This document shows, piece by piece, positions 7,438 through 16,717 of a stretch of 64,000 nt of DNA. Source of the DNA: an uncultured Lachnospiraceae bacterium. Its GTDB lineage: Bacteria > Bacillota > Clostridia > Lachnospirales > Lachnospiraceae. A program made the position numbers and the translations under genes. The stretch lies in NCBI GenBank assembly GCA_910585825.1, contig CAJUEY010000003.1, forward strand, positions 72,186-136,185, in the 5' to 3' direction. The notes under the pieces were generated by a model. That model was not told where the DNA came from, made no database searches, and was given only the letters and a program-made list of their open reading frames with translations. Within the stretch, counting starts at the first letter, position 1. Each line of letters opens with the position of its first letter.

Positions 7438-9801
7438 TTATCCCTCGACCTCCTGCAGCATGACCGGAATCTTTCTTCTGATGCACAGCTGCGCCGCATA
7501 CCCTCCGTCGCCATAATAAGCGTCACACACCGCCGCCGCTCTTTCCACGTCGCCGGAGCAATCCAAAATACCCGGCTCTTTTTCCCGATACTGCTGCATC
7601 CTCTCTTGATATTCCTCCCACAAAACAGGCTCCGCCTTTTTGATACTGCTTTCATCAGCATGATCCGGCGCCCAGAGCAGACAGATCTCTTCTCTCTTTT
7701 CCCAAAATGCATCAAAAACCCGTTTCATCTTCCCAAGAATCTTCTCCGGATGTTCCAGTAAAACGGCTGCGCTTGTACCATATAAAACAACTTTTTTCCA
7801 GCCTCCGTCCGGTTTTCTCATTCTGGAAATCCACTCCCGGGGCAGATCCATATGCGCTTTGTCATATTCCGGATTTTGATCCATTTTCGGAGATCCCATC
7901 CCCAAAATCTTTTCTTTCCAAATCTCTCTCGTCTCTTCCCCCGCTGCCTCTGTTAATATCTGAATATAAATCTGCCTCATCCCTTCCGACTGGACAATCA
8001 CTTTATCTGCATAAACCATTCCCGGAACGATGCAGCAGTATTTTAGATTCTCAATGGCTCTCTGATCCTCCAATGTAATTTCGTTTACTACAAAAGGCGG
8101 AAGATACACCAGTTTTTCCGTATATTTTTTCAGATTTTCCGAATAGAAAAAAGGATGCACGCTGATTGCCAGATTATATGCATCATAAGGATTCTGTATA
8201 TACATCACATCCGGACAATGGTTTTCATAGTCAAATGTATGATAAGCCGTCAGCAAAACATCATCCGGAAACAATTCTGCCTCGTAGTGCATTTCGCCGA
8301 AACTTCCGTCAGATTTTCTCGAAAAATAAGGAATCGGAATCACATAAACGATACAGTCCGGATCTGCTTTGGCTGCTCTCCAGACGCTTTCCAGTGCATC
8401 CCATTCTGATGCTCTGCAGGGAAGAAATATAATCTCATGCCGCAGATCAATTTCTTTTTTACAGGTCTTAGCAGCCTCCTTTAACTGTTTTCTTAATGCA
8501 TCACAACTGCCAGGAAACGTCTCCTCCTCACTTGCCAAAACCATTTCATAAATCCGGTAAATCTCTTCGCAGTACGACTCTAATCGACCGACCGTTTCTG
8601 TTCCTTCTCCTTTTACCGATTCAATAAATGTTCCAAAGGAAATTGCCGTCTCCTGACATTTCGTCAGAGCCTCCAGAACCGTCTCTTTTTTCCATTCTGC
8701 CTTTCCGGGCTCTTCTTCTGCTGCATTCTCCCAATCCTCATGCATATCACATGTTTCCCGGCCGGCCGCAGAAAATATTTTATCCGTCTCTTCCTGCAAT
8801 TCCCACAGCAGCTGCAAAAATTCCCGGATCTGCTTTTTTACAGTCATTTTTTCGGAAGTATTTTTACCGTTGAGATCTTCTTTGGAAATCACATACGTAT
8901 AGGGATTGATTCCCACCTGCCGCTTTAGAGCCTCTTCCTGTTTTCGATACAGGGGATACTCATGGCTCCCTCCCATTTTTTGAGAAACCATGTACTCTCC
9001 GTATGTTTGATGCAGTACGGCATTATAACATATGGGAGCCGGAACCACTGCCCGTTCAAACGGCAATTCTGTCGTTTTCCGATACCATGCCTTTTTCATC
9101 CGGTATTCTTTATTTTTGATCCACAGAGGCATGACTGCAATCTCTTCGCCCCCCTGTTCCAAATACATAGAAAAAATCTGCTCCAACAGCAAAAACAGCT
9201 GGTTTTTCAAAGGCCGTCTGCTGTCCGTATGTATGGACAGCGCCCGCTCTATCCGCTCTTTCTCTGCTTTTATGTAATTCTTTGATATATCTGCATCCAC
9301 CTGATCTATCATTGTCAGCACAGCGGAAATCATCTGCATTTGGTCCTCCTCTGCACCTGGATTTGGCGCAAGGTCATCCATAACAAACACATCGATTCCC
9401 ATACCATAGGGACAGCCATGAAATTTCTCTAAAAATTCCGGTTCAAAATTGATCTCTCTGCTGTTCAACACTCTGGCAAACAATTCCGTATACGTATCGT
9501 CTGTATGGATATCTCTGACGTAATAGCCTTCCGGCAGTTCTTTCGCTGCAGCAAGAAAACGGTTGTAGTCTTCCCGTTTCATGCTAATATCCAGATCATC
9601 ATCCCAGGGAATAAATCCCTGATGACGGACTGCCCCAAGCAAAGTTCCAAAATCCGCAAAATATGTAATCTGATTCTTTTTACATACCTTGTCAATGTCC
9701 AAAAGCACTTCCACTTGCGCCGCCCATGCCCGCTTTATCATGCCCGCCACAAAAAATCCTTCCCTTACCTCATCTTCAAAATAAGAATCCGGAAACTCCA
9801 T
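7438..9801 (-). CDS. LicD-family transferase fused to a degenerate glycerophosphotransferase-like domain
   Basis: The 787-residue protein starts with a LicD domain (~residues 25-280). It has GTLLGAVRH at 52-60 and the metal/nucleotide motif WDDDLD at 66-71. LicD proteins move phosphocholine or similar phospho-groups from CDP-linked donors to glycans. Residues ~450-787 resemble the whole neighbouring protein at 9814-11124 (shared IIFLPCRASEWDALESVW, PDVMYIQNPYDAYN and LGMGSPKMD segments), which looks like a TagF-type glycerophosphotransferase. In this copy the presumed catalytic motifs are altered: LLWAPDHAD (708-716) replaces LLWRPHPLS, and YYGDGGYAA replaces YYGDISSLV. The start follows GGGGG by five bases. 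The middle region is acidic and helical. It probably adds a phosphate-linked group to the flagellar glycan (inference). Confidence 0.8.
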   Translation of the reverse strand: MEFPDSYFEDEVREGFFVAGMIKRAWAAQVEVLLDIDKVCKKNQITYFADFGTLLGAVRHQGFIPWDDDLDISMKREDYNRFLAAAKELPEGYYVRDIHTDDTYTELFARVLNSREINFEPEFLEKFHGCPYGMGIDVFVMDDLAPNPGAEEDQMQMISAVLTMIDQVDADISKNYIKAEKERIERALSIHTDSRRPLKNQLFLLLEQIFSMYLEQGGEEIAVMPLWIKNKEYRMKKAWYRKTTELPFERAVVPAPICYNAVLHQTYGEYMVSQKMGGSHEYPLYRKQEEALKRQVGINPYTYVISKEDLNGKNTSEKMTVKKQIREFLQLLWELQEETDKIFSAAGRETCDMHEDWENAAEEEPGKAEWKKETVLEALTKCQETAISFGTFIESVKGEGTETVGRLESYCEEIYRIYEMVLASEEETFPGSCDALRKQLKEAAKTCKKEIDLRHEIIFLPCRASEWDALESVWRAAKADPDCIVYVIPIPYFSRKSDGSFGEMHYEAELFPDDVLLTAYHTFDYENHCPDVMYIQNPYDAYNLAISVHPFFYSENLKKYTEKLVYLPPFVVNEITLEDQRAIENLKYCCIVPGMVYADKVIVQSEGMRQIYIQILTEAAGEETREIWKEKILGMGSPKMDQNPEYDKAHMDLPREWISRMRKPDGGWKKVVLYGTSAAVLLEHPEKILGKMKRVFDAFWEKREEICLLWAPDHADESSIKKAEPVLWEEYQERMQQYREKEPGILDCSGDVERAAAVCDAYYGDGGYAAQLCIRRKIPVMLQEVEG

Positions 9802-9813
9802 AAGAACCCCCTG

Positions 9814-11124
9814 TCATATTACATCTAAATTTTGTATCATTACCGGTTTTCCCGTCACCCGGTACAGTTCCACCAAAGAGCTTATATCTCCATAATAAGC
9901 ATCGGAAACTGCAATAGCTCTGTGCAGGTCCGGCGTATCGTCAAAAATCCCCCAATTTTCTTTCTGATATGCTTTTACAATTGCATCATACGCATTCAAA
10001 ATCTCCGGCCGCATTGCTTCACAGGTCGTTTCACTCAAAGGATGCGGCCTCCAAAGCAGCACAATATCTTCCCTTTTTTTCATATCTGCGAATACAGATT
10101 GTATTTTTTGCAGCAGCTCTTCTTTTCCCGCAAGCAATTGGGTAACACTGGTATTATAAAGCAAAACCTTCTTTCTGCTCCCATCTTTTCTTATTATCTT
10201 TCTCCTCCAGTCTTCCGGCAGTTTTATCTCTTCTTGCATTGCCCGAAATACTGCGTCGTATTTGGGAGAACCAAGCGCCAGAAATTTCTCTTCCGGATTT
10301 CCGAATTTTCCCTTACATCCGTATTCCTCTTCAAATTTCTGAAACTCCTGAATATAGATTTTTCTTGCCGGTTCTGACTGTACGATCACCCGGTCTGCAT
10401 ACAGAGTTCCCGGTAAAACGCAAAAGTGCTCCGGCACATTTCCATCGACACAGACAAAATAGGGTATATATACCAGCATGTCTGTATACTGTTTCAATTC
10501 CTTCGCATAAAAGTCCAGATGAACCGTCGTCACTTTATTGCCATGATCATAAGGATTGTGAATATAGATTACATCCGGATGCCTTCCTTTTACATCATAA
10601 TCTTTCCAGTGCACTACCGGCACATATTCCGGAAAATCATTACCCTCATAGTGCATAGCAGAAACCGTCCCGTCCGGATTTTTATCAAAATAGGGAATCG
10701 GCACCACATAAGCCGTGCAGTCTGTATCTTCCACCGCAGCCATCCATACGCTTTCCAGACTGTCCCACATAGAAGCCTTATAAGGGAAAAAGACAATCTC
10801 CAGCTCTTCGGATATCTGCTTTTTCACATAATTTCCCACATCCAATATGCAGTCGTCCAATGTCTGCTTTTTGAAATCTTCCATTCCCACAGACTGCCTG
10901 TAGAGAGTTTCACAGTAGAATTCCAGCTTTTTTACCACAGTTTCATGGACTGCTCCATCCATTTCCAGAGTGTTCCCAATCACAATTGCCCTTTCCTGGC
11001 ACCCTGCCGACAACATAGAACGCTCTTCTGTATGATTTTGCAGAAATGCGGTTTCCAGTAACTTGTGCTGCTGCAGCAGCTCTTCCATATATTCTATGAT
11101 TCTGTTTTTTACAAATCTTCTCAT
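9814..11124 (-). CDS. CDP-glycerol glycerophosphotransferase-like protein
   Basis: The 436-residue protein has a GT-B-like C-terminal half: LALGSPKYDAV, VLLYNTS, LLWRPHP (RPHP at ~359-362) and SDAYYGDISSLVELY (~407-421). These correspond to the RxHP and D-Y-S/S motifs of TagF/TarF-type enzymes, which transfer glycerol phosphate from CDP-glycerol. The N-terminal ~100 residues are helical and the middle carries IFFPYKASMWDSLESVW. It lies 12 bases upstream of the LicD fusion, which contains a decayed version of the same domain. A GGAG site precedes the start by eight bases. Likely role: transfer of a phosphopolyol or related group onto the glycan. The donor is inferred only. The 110 bases before it (11125-11234) show no gene. 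Confidence 0.75.
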   Translation of the reverse strand: MRRFVKNRIIEYMEELLQQHKLLETAFLQNHTEERSMLSAGCQERAIVIGNTLEMDGAVHETVVKKLEFYCETLYRQSVGMEDFKKQTLDDCILDVGNYVKKQISEELEIVFFPYKASMWDSLESVWMAAVEDTDCTAYVVPIPYFDKNPDGTVSAMHYEGNDFPEYVPVVHWKDYDVKGRHPDVIYIHNPYDHGNKVTTVHLDFYAKELKQYTDMLVYIPYFVCVDGNVPEHFCVLPGTLYADRVIVQSEPARKIYIQEFQKFEEEYGCKGKFGNPEEKFLALGSPKYDAVFRAMQEEIKLPEDWRRKIIRKDGSRKKVLLYNTSVTQLLAGKEELLQKIQSVFADMKKREDIVLLWRPHPLSETTCEAMRPEILNAYDAIVKAYQKENWGIFDDTPDLHRAIAVSDAYYGDISSLVELYRVTGKPVMIQNLDVI

Positions 11125-11234
11125 ATCGGAATCTCCAAACTATATTGATACGGTATGTCCTCAATCAACGCAAACTTCTCAATGCAGGCCGTTTCCTATG
11201 ACTGCAGCATTCTGAACAAAGTCAATAGCCGAAA

Positions 11235-12284
11235 TCAACTATAAGTACGAAGGAAATCCTGCACATATCCTTTTTTGATATACTCTAATTCCTCCACCGT
11301 GTATCCCTTTTCGTCATCTAAGAGTTTCAAAAGCATCTGATCCAGTTGAGAAAGTCTTTTCACATAAGCATTTTCTTTATATTTTGGAAACAGCTCAAAT
11401 ATTTTCTTTCTCATTACCGGCAGAATATCCGGTATGGCATCCATTTTTAAAAACACTGCCAGCCATGTGCCGCAATAATACAGCCGGATAAATCGGCCTT
11501 CAATCTCCTCATGGAATTTTTCAAACAATCCCCGCTCCTTGAACAAATCCACCACCATCTCTTCAATTTTCATCCGGTCCAGCTGGTAGGCCTTGTTTCT
11601 GAAAGATACTACAGAATCTGTATTTTTATAATAGCAATATAGTACTTCGTCCAGAATATAGACATGCTTTGAAAAAATCCCGCATTTTACTGCCCAGTAA
11701 TTATCCTCATACATCAATCCTTCGGGAAACAAAATCTCATGCTGTATGATAAATTCCCTGCGAAACAGCCTTGTGGGCAATGCGCCAAAGCTGCCGTTGT
11801 ACATATCCTGTTCCATCTTCTGAAATAGAAGGCATTCATCCAAAGCACAGTGATATTCTCTGTCTCTTTTTTGTTTCGGCTCCGTAAAATCCGGCTCTTC
11901 CTCCGGCGGAATATGCACAAATTTTGCACTGACCCAGTCGTAATTTCCCTCTTCTATTTTCCGATACAGTTTTTCATAGAAAGTATCTGCAATGACGTCA
12001 TCTACATCCAAAAAAGCAACGTATTCTGCCGATGCATATCCTATTCCAATATTTTTGGCTGCTCCCTGTCCCTGATTTTTCTCACAATTCACCAAAAGAA
12101 TCTGCCGGGGATATTTCTGCTCATACAGCATTAAAATCCCCAGAGTGGCGTCTACGGAACCGTCGTTGATCAGAATAATTTCCAGATGTTCCAATCCGAT
12201 GGTCTGGTTCTCCAGACAATTCATACATCTGTCTATATATTTTTGTGCGTTATAGCACGGAATAATTACGCTTATCTTTTTCAT
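11235..12284 (-). CDS. Family 2 (GT-A) glycosyltransferase
   Basis: The 349-residue protein begins MKKISVIIPCYNAQKYIDRC, the classic GT2 opening. It has IILINDGSVD (DGS at 41-43), GQGAAKNIGIGYASAEYVA, and the metal-binding FLDVDD (93-96), which holds the nucleotide-sugar donor. The C-terminal half carries MYEDNYWAVK and a helical tail. I use the ATG at 12282-12284, preceded by AAGGA; a longer frame to 12320 starts at a TTG inside the upstream gene. It lies 10 bases after the stop of the upstream glycosyltransferase, consistent with one operon. Sugar specificity is unknown. Confidence 0.92.
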   Translation of the reverse strand: MKKISVIIPCYNAQKYIDRCMNCLENQTIGLEHLEIILINDGSVDATLGILMLYEQKYPRQILLVNCEKNQGQGAAKNIGIGYASAEYVAFLDVDDVIADTFYEKLYRKIEEGNYDWVSAKFVHIPPEEEPDFTEPKQKRDREYHCALDECLLFQKMEQDMYNGSFGALPTRLFRREFIIQHEILFPEGLMYEDNYWAVKCGIFSKHVYILDEVLYCYYKNTDSVVSFRNKAYQLDRMKIEEMVVDLFKERGLFEKFHEEIEGRFIRLYYCGTWLAVFLKMDAIPDILPVMRKKIFELFPKYKENAYVKRLSQLDQMLLKLLDDEKGYTVEELEYIKKGYVQDFLRTYS

Positions 12285-12294
12285 CTTTCTTCCT

Positions 12295-13878
12295 TTACCG
12301 AAAATCCGGCTTTTGCTCAATCTTTTGAAACAATTCGCAGAAATGAGTTTTGCTGTCGGTTAAAGCCTCCGCCCTCTGTTTTGCCAGAGATGACATTTCC
12401 TCATAAAATTTCTTGTCCTGATAATAACGACAAATTTGATTCTTCATTTCTTCATAATCTTTTACCCAAAAAGGTTCTCCCGCTGTCGCGGCCACATCTC
12501 CAAAGGGCAGAGTCGCTACCGGAAGTCCCATAAAAAGCGCCTCTGCCGAGGAGCTTCCGCCTCCTCTGCGTTTCGGATTTACATAAATATCACAACACTC
12601 TGTAACTGCCAGCGCATCTTCCTGATATGGGAGATAATGGGATTTCTTCATGAGATCCGGAAAGCCCTCCATCGCCTGTTCGTATCCCTCAAACAATCCC
12701 ATAAATACAACCTCAATTTTCTCTTTCTCCCGGACAAGTTCTTCCAGCATGCATAAAAATTCACTTCCCGCTTCATCTTTCAACCGCCATCCGGCAACCA
12801 GCAAGACCACTCCATTCGAGGATAATCCAAGCTCTGCTCTGTTAAAATGATGCTCCTGTTCTTTAAATGCAAACGTAAATAAGATTTTGTATACATTTTC
12901 CGGCGCCGTGCCTAAAATCTGCAGCTTTTTATAGTCCGATGCCAAAAGATCCCTTGCAACCATCTGATAACGGGCTGTTGTCACTGCCACCTCAGAAAAA
13001 ACCGTGCCGACTGCAATCTGCGGCACGATCTTTCCACACAAATCCCCACAGATATCTCCCTCTCCAATACTGACAATACAATAGGGTTTCTCCTCTTTTA
13101 CCTTTTGCAGCAGCATTTGCATGGTATTCAAATCCGGCATATGATTTTCGCACTGAAAAAATTCAAATTCTTCTCCTCGAAATGGAAACCGCCTGATATT
13201 GCAATACTCCGGCAGATACGCCCCCTGTTTCCGGTCATAAAAAGGCGTATCCCCTTTTTGCGGAAGCAGCATAGTCGTATTGATGATCACTACCCGTTTC
13301 CCCAGATATTTCTGCAAAGCATATGCTCTGTCGCAGACGGTTTTTGTGGGAGCGTGTGTTTTCTGCAGAAACTGTGATGTGAATAAAAATACCAAATCAA
13401 AATTCCTCTCTTCCGCAGGAATCCAGGAAAATCTATCCACCCACAGCGCCCGATAAAATGCATCCCGCAATTCACGGTACAGCGATGCTTTCCCCAGCTC
13501 GATTTTTTCGCTTTGCAGTCCGGTATTTTGAAATGTACTGGCGCTTATCTGCCAGTACAGAAAATATTTATTATATTCCCCCAGTATATCATAATCTGCG
13601 TTTAGAATTTCCTGCATCAAAAGCTCCGCATAAGCCAGTTCACCACTGCATTTCATACAAAAAGACAGCAGATGTATCCTCATCCATACAGGATAAACCG
13701 GGATGTCCCGCGCCAGACTTTCACACAGACCTGAAATTTCATCTGCGTGGTCTGGCTTTTGCATCGCATACTGTTCCAAACTTTCCAGCCACTGCTCCGT
13801 ATCGCCAAAGGCTTCATAATATTCTTCTATCGTAAGCGCTTTCAGATTCGACAGGCGTCCGCCTATTTCCTGCTGCAT
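12295..13878 (-). CDS. GT-B glycosyltransferase with helical N-terminal region
   Basis: The 527-residue protein has an N-terminal ~150-residue helical region with no recognised family, then a glycosyltransferase-like core. The core includes FDLVFLFTSQFLQ, KPYCIVSIGEGD, and a C-terminal donor-binding part with VVLLVAGWRL and EVVFMGLFEGYEQA. It ends in CCDIYVNPKRRGGGSSSAEAL followed by MGLPVATLPFGD, where GT4-like enzymes have E-x7-E. The gene starts within the last 16 bases of the upstream gene, indicating tight operon structure and possible translational coupling. It probably adds one sugar of the flagellin glycan; the acceptor is unknown. Confidence 0.8.
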   Translation of the reverse strand: MQQEIGGRLSNLKALTIEEYYEAFGDTEQWLESLEQYAMQKPDHADEISGLCESLARDIPVYPVWMRIHLLSFCMKCSGELAYAELLMQEILNADYDILGEYNKYFLYWQISASTFQNTGLQSEKIELGKASLYRELRDAFYRALWVDRFSWIPAEERNFDLVFLFTSQFLQKTHAPTKTVCDRAYALQKYLGKRVVIINTTMLLPQKGDTPFYDRKQGAYLPEYCNIRRFPFRGEEFEFFQCENHMPDLNTMQMLLQKVKEEKPYCIVSIGEGDICGDLCGKIVPQIAVGTVFSEVAVTTARYQMVARDLLASDYKKLQILGTAPENVYKILFTFAFKEQEHHFNRAELGLSSNGVVLLVAGWRLKDEAGSEFLCMLEELVREKEKIEVVFMGLFEGYEQAMEGFPDLMKKSHYLPYQEDALAVTECCDIYVNPKRRGGGSSSAEALFMGLPVATLPFGDVAATAGEPFWVKDYEEMKNQICRYYQDKKFYEEMSSLAKQRAEALTDSKTHFCELFQKIEQKPDFR

Positions 13879-15575
13879 ATCTCTTCCTCCAATATCTCCC
13901 GCAAAAATACTTCTGCCCGTTTGTCCCAGGTATGGTATTTCCTTGTCTTTTCAAATCCGTTCTCTGCAATCGTCCTGCATTTTTCCGGACTGTTTAAATA
14001 TTCTTTTAACATAACCGGCAGCTGTTCCATGTCGTCTATGTGAAAAATCAAAAGATCCCTGCCATGTTCAAATCTTCCTTTCAAATAGGTCGTATCATCT
14101 GTAACCAGCACCGTTTTGCACAGCATTATATTTGCCATGCGTTCCGTAAATCCCCCTCTGTGCCACGACATGATATTCAGAGAAATTTTAGACTGCCGCC
14201 ATACCTTTCTGCATTCTTCTACGTTTTGACTTGGATGACAGATCAGATTCGGATATTTTTTTAAAACACATTTGCTCCAGCTGTCTCCAAATACATCTAC
14301 TTTATATCCCGCTTTTAAAAGTGTTTCTATTACTTTTACCCGATGATAATGCATCGCACAAAAAATCATTCTCCTGCACTGAAAAAAAGCTTCCAGATAT
14401 TCTTCATCTGTACAAACGCCTCTTCTTTCATGCAGTGTTTGACGAAAGGTCTCGTCTGCCGTCTGTCCGGGGTTCTTCCGCAGCGCCAGCAAAAACCGAT
14501 TTGCCAGAAAACGGGTTTCCCGATCCATTTGGTGCATTCTGATGAGATCCTCCCGGTAATCTTCATAGGTACCGACAAATGAAATATCATATTGGAATGT
14601 CCGAAGGGTATATTTTTTCCGGCTTTCTTCGGTCCTGGGCAAATCTCCCGCAGGGGGCAGCAGATAGGCATGCTTTTTGTAATATTTTCTGCAAAAATCC
14701 ACATAATAAGGATCATGTGTCAAAACACTGACCGTCTGTGGGGATTTTGTCAAAATGGATTTTCCCCAGATGGGATGATCAAAAATAAAATTAAATGCGG
14801 GAGCACAGATGGTATCATGCAGGTACATCTTCTGTTTCCCGACCGTAATACTGAACATATAACTCTGCCAGCCGATTACCGCACGGTAGCGCCTTGCGGC
14901 GCGTTCAGCCATAAGCTGAAGATCCTCATTCTCCGGATCAAAATATTCCACCTGGGCTCCCATACGCTCCAAAGCCGCTCCAAACTGCTCTGCAAATATA
15001 TTTAATATGTTGTAACAGACGTCTACGCCTTTATACATCAACACAGGTCTGACTGCATCATCAATATCATAATACTCTTTTTCCAAGCGGAGCATTTTTT
15101 CAAGAAACATCGCCGCTTTTTCTTTTAATCCATACTCTTCCGCAGTCAAAAGAAAACTCTCCACAACCTCGTTTAACCGCTGATAGGCCAAAAGCTTGTC
15201 TCTGTATCGGGATATAATATAACCGTCTGTGCGAATTTCTTCCCACCGCGATGTTTCCTCTGATTCCTTCAGGAGTATATATTCTTCCAAAAACTCCTGA
15301 TTTTCCTCACAGTCCGCCCCCTCCGGGCAGCCTGATATGGCGCGTTCTTTCAGAGCAGTCTCATCCTGTATTATTTTTAGAGGATATCTTTCTGCCAGAC
15401 GCAGCAGCAGTTCATACTGCCGCTTTGCCCTGAGCCTGAAATTCAGTCCCCCGACTTCCCTGAAAATCGATTTCGGAATCCAAAGCGCCCCTTCCGCCAG
15501 ACGTTCATCGTATAATATTTCAAAAAAATTCTCGTCTTTTTCTTCTTCCGTTTCCAGCACACATATGACCTTCAT
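13863..15575 (-). CDS. CgeB-like glycosyltransferase with a GT2 remnant at the N-terminus
   Basis: The 570-residue protein opens with a ~75-residue piece reading EGALWIPKSIFREVGGLNF and a KRQYELLLRLAE segment. This is the acceptor-side end of a GT2 domain without its donor-binding half. From ~residue 190 a CgeB/DUF3880-like GT-B enzyme follows, with LMYKGVDVCYNILNIFAEQF, YDISFVGTYEDYRED, FGDSWSK and ISLNIMSWHRGGFTERMANI, then a typical C-terminal EYLNSPEKCRTIAENGFE. The start is the ATG at 15573-15575, after AGAAAGG; a longer frame to 15641 would overlap pseB. It sits between pseB and the next glycosyltransferase, overlapping the latter by 16 bases. Confidence 0.8.
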   Translation of the reverse strand: MKVICVLETEEEKDENFFEILYDERLAEGALWIPKSIFREVGGLNFRLRAKRQYELLLRLAERYPLKIIQDETALKERAISGCPEGADCEENQEFLEEYILLKESEETSRWEEIRTDGYIISRYRDKLLAYQRLNEVVESFLLTAEEYGLKEKAAMFLEKMLRLEKEYYDIDDAVRPVLMYKGVDVCYNILNIFAEQFGAALERMGAQVEYFDPENEDLQLMAERAARRYRAVIGWQSYMFSITVGKQKMYLHDTICAPAFNFIFDHPIWGKSILTKSPQTVSVLTHDPYYVDFCRKYYKKHAYLLPPAGDLPRTEESRKKYTLRTFQYDISFVGTYEDYREDLIRMHQMDRETRFLANRFLLALRKNPGQTADETFRQTLHERRGVCTDEEYLEAFFQCRRMIFCAMHYHRVKVIETLLKAGYKVDVFGDSWSKCVLKKYPNLICHPSQNVEECRKVWRQSKISLNIMSWHRGGFTERMANIMLCKTVLVTDDTTYLKGRFEHGRDLLIFHIDDMEQLPVMLKEYLNSPEKCRTIAENGFEKTRKYHTWDKRAEVFLREILEEEICSRK

Positions 15576-15586
15576 GATTTTCCTTT

Positions 15587-16579
15587 CTAATGGATCTGTA
15601 CTGTCTTTAACCGTTCTGCAATCTCGTCTACAGACAGCCACTCTGTGTTTGTTCCAGAGCTGTATTCAAATCCCTGTCCGACCTTCTTTCCTCCCGCCTG
15701 GATTCTGCTCTCCTGCCACCATTCAAAATGCGGATATACAATGTAATGTTTTTCATATTCATATGCCAGCATAGAATCTTCTTTCGTCACCATTACTTCA
15801 TGAAGTTTCTCTCCCTCACGAATTCCCACTTCCGGCATTTTACATCCCGGCAAAATCGCCTGAGCCAGATCTGTAATTTTAAAGGAAGGGATTTTGGAAA
15901 TAAATGTTTCACCGCCTTTTGCCTCAGACAACGCTTTAATCACAAGCTGCACACCTTCTTCCAGGCTAATCCAGAAACGCGTCATCCGATAATCCGTAAT
16001 CGGAAGTTCCTGTTTTCCTTCTGCCACAATATTTCTGAAAAAGGGAATTACAGATCCTCGACTGCCTGCCACATTTCCATATCTTACAATGGAAAAACAA
16101 ACCTCCTTTGCGCCTGCATATGCATTTGCCGCAATAAACAATTTGTCTGATACCAGTTTTGTACCACCGTAAAGATTGATTGGGTTGACTGCCTTATCTG
16201 TAGAAAGGGCTACGACACGTTTTACACCGCAGTCCAATGCTGCATCTACAATATTCATAGCTCCGTTAATGTTTGTTTTCACTGCTTCCATGGGATTATA
16301 TTCACAGGCGGGCACCTGTTTTAATGCAGCAGCATGTACCACATAATCTACTCCGTCAAAAGCCCTGTACAGTCTGCCTTTGTCCCTGATATCTCCAATA
16401 AAAAAACGCAGCTTATCTTTGTACCTTTTGAATTTGTTATTCATTATAAATTGTTTATATTCATCTCTGGAATATATGATAATCTTATTAGGCTCATAAT
16501 GTTCCAATACATATTTGGTAAATTCATTTCCAAAGGAGCCTGTACCCCCTGTCACTAAAATTGTTTTTCCATTTAACAT
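15587..16579 (-). CDS. pseB: UDP-GlcNAc 4,6-dehydratase (inverting), pseudaminic acid type
   Basis: The 330-residue protein is a short-chain dehydrogenase/reductase that converts UDP-GlcNAc to a 4-keto-6-deoxy-L-sugar, the first step of pseudaminic acid synthesis. It has the NAD(P) motif GGTGSFG (11-17), HAAALKQVP (82-90) and STDKAVNPINLYGGTK (126-141), with catalytic Asp128, Lys129, Tyr137 and Lys141. VRYGNVAGSRGSVIPFF is also diagnostic. A GGAGG site lies about 12 bases before the ATG. It is the first gene of the leftward glycosylation operon, driven by the promoter at 16668-16696. No PseC/G/H/I/F is certain in the window; the aminotransferase at the left edge could be the next enzyme. Confidence 0.92.
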   Translation of the reverse strand: MLNGKTILVTGGTGSFGNEFTKYVLEHYEPNKIIIYSRDEYKQFIMNNKFKRYKDKLRFFIGDIRDKGRLYRAFDGVDYVVHAAALKQVPACEYNPMEAVKTNINGAMNIVDAALDCGVKRVVALSTDKAVNPINLYGGTKLVSDKLFIAANAYAGAKEVCFSIVRYGNVAGSRGSVIPFFRNIVAEGKQELPITDYRMTRFWISLEEGVQLVIKALSEAKGGETFISKIPSFKITDLAQAILPGCKMPEVGIREGEKLHEVMVTKEDSMLAYEYEKHYIVYPHFEWWQESRIQAGGKKVGQGFEYSSGTNTEWLSVDEIAERLKTVQIH

Positions 16580-16648
16580 TTTCTCTTCAAACCTCCGTTA
16601 TGATTTTCCCTTTAAATGCAATCTGCTTTCTCTTCTGCCGGCACAGCG

Positions 16649-16677
16649 TTGCCACATCTGCTTTTTTAGTATATAAT
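16649..16677 (+). promoter_or_regulatory. Sigma-A type promoter of the rightward glycosyltransferase gene
   Basis: The plus strand reads TTGCCA-N17-TATAAT (-35 at 16649-16654, -10 at 16672-16677), a near-consensus match 40 bases before the ATG at 16718. It overlaps the pseB promoter almost completely, so polymerase can probably occupy only one at a time. Confidence 0.65.
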
Positions 16678-16696
16678 GTTTGTATATCTTTGACAA
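16668..16696 (-). promoter_or_regulatory. Sigma-A type promoter of the pseB operon
   Basis: The minus strand reads TTGTCA-N17-TATACT (-35 at 16691-16696, -10 at 16668-16673). It lies ~90 bases upstream of pseB. Its -10 overlaps the -10 of the opposite promoter by two bases. Confidence 0.6.
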
Positions 16697-16717
16697 CTGA
16701 TAAAAGAAGGGATTTTT

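Noticed and set aside
7282..10796. Many long open frames on the opposite strand of the LicD and glycerophosphotransferase genes
   Set aside because: They are shadows of well-supported genes: Ser/His/Phe-rich translations without domains, and no start sites.
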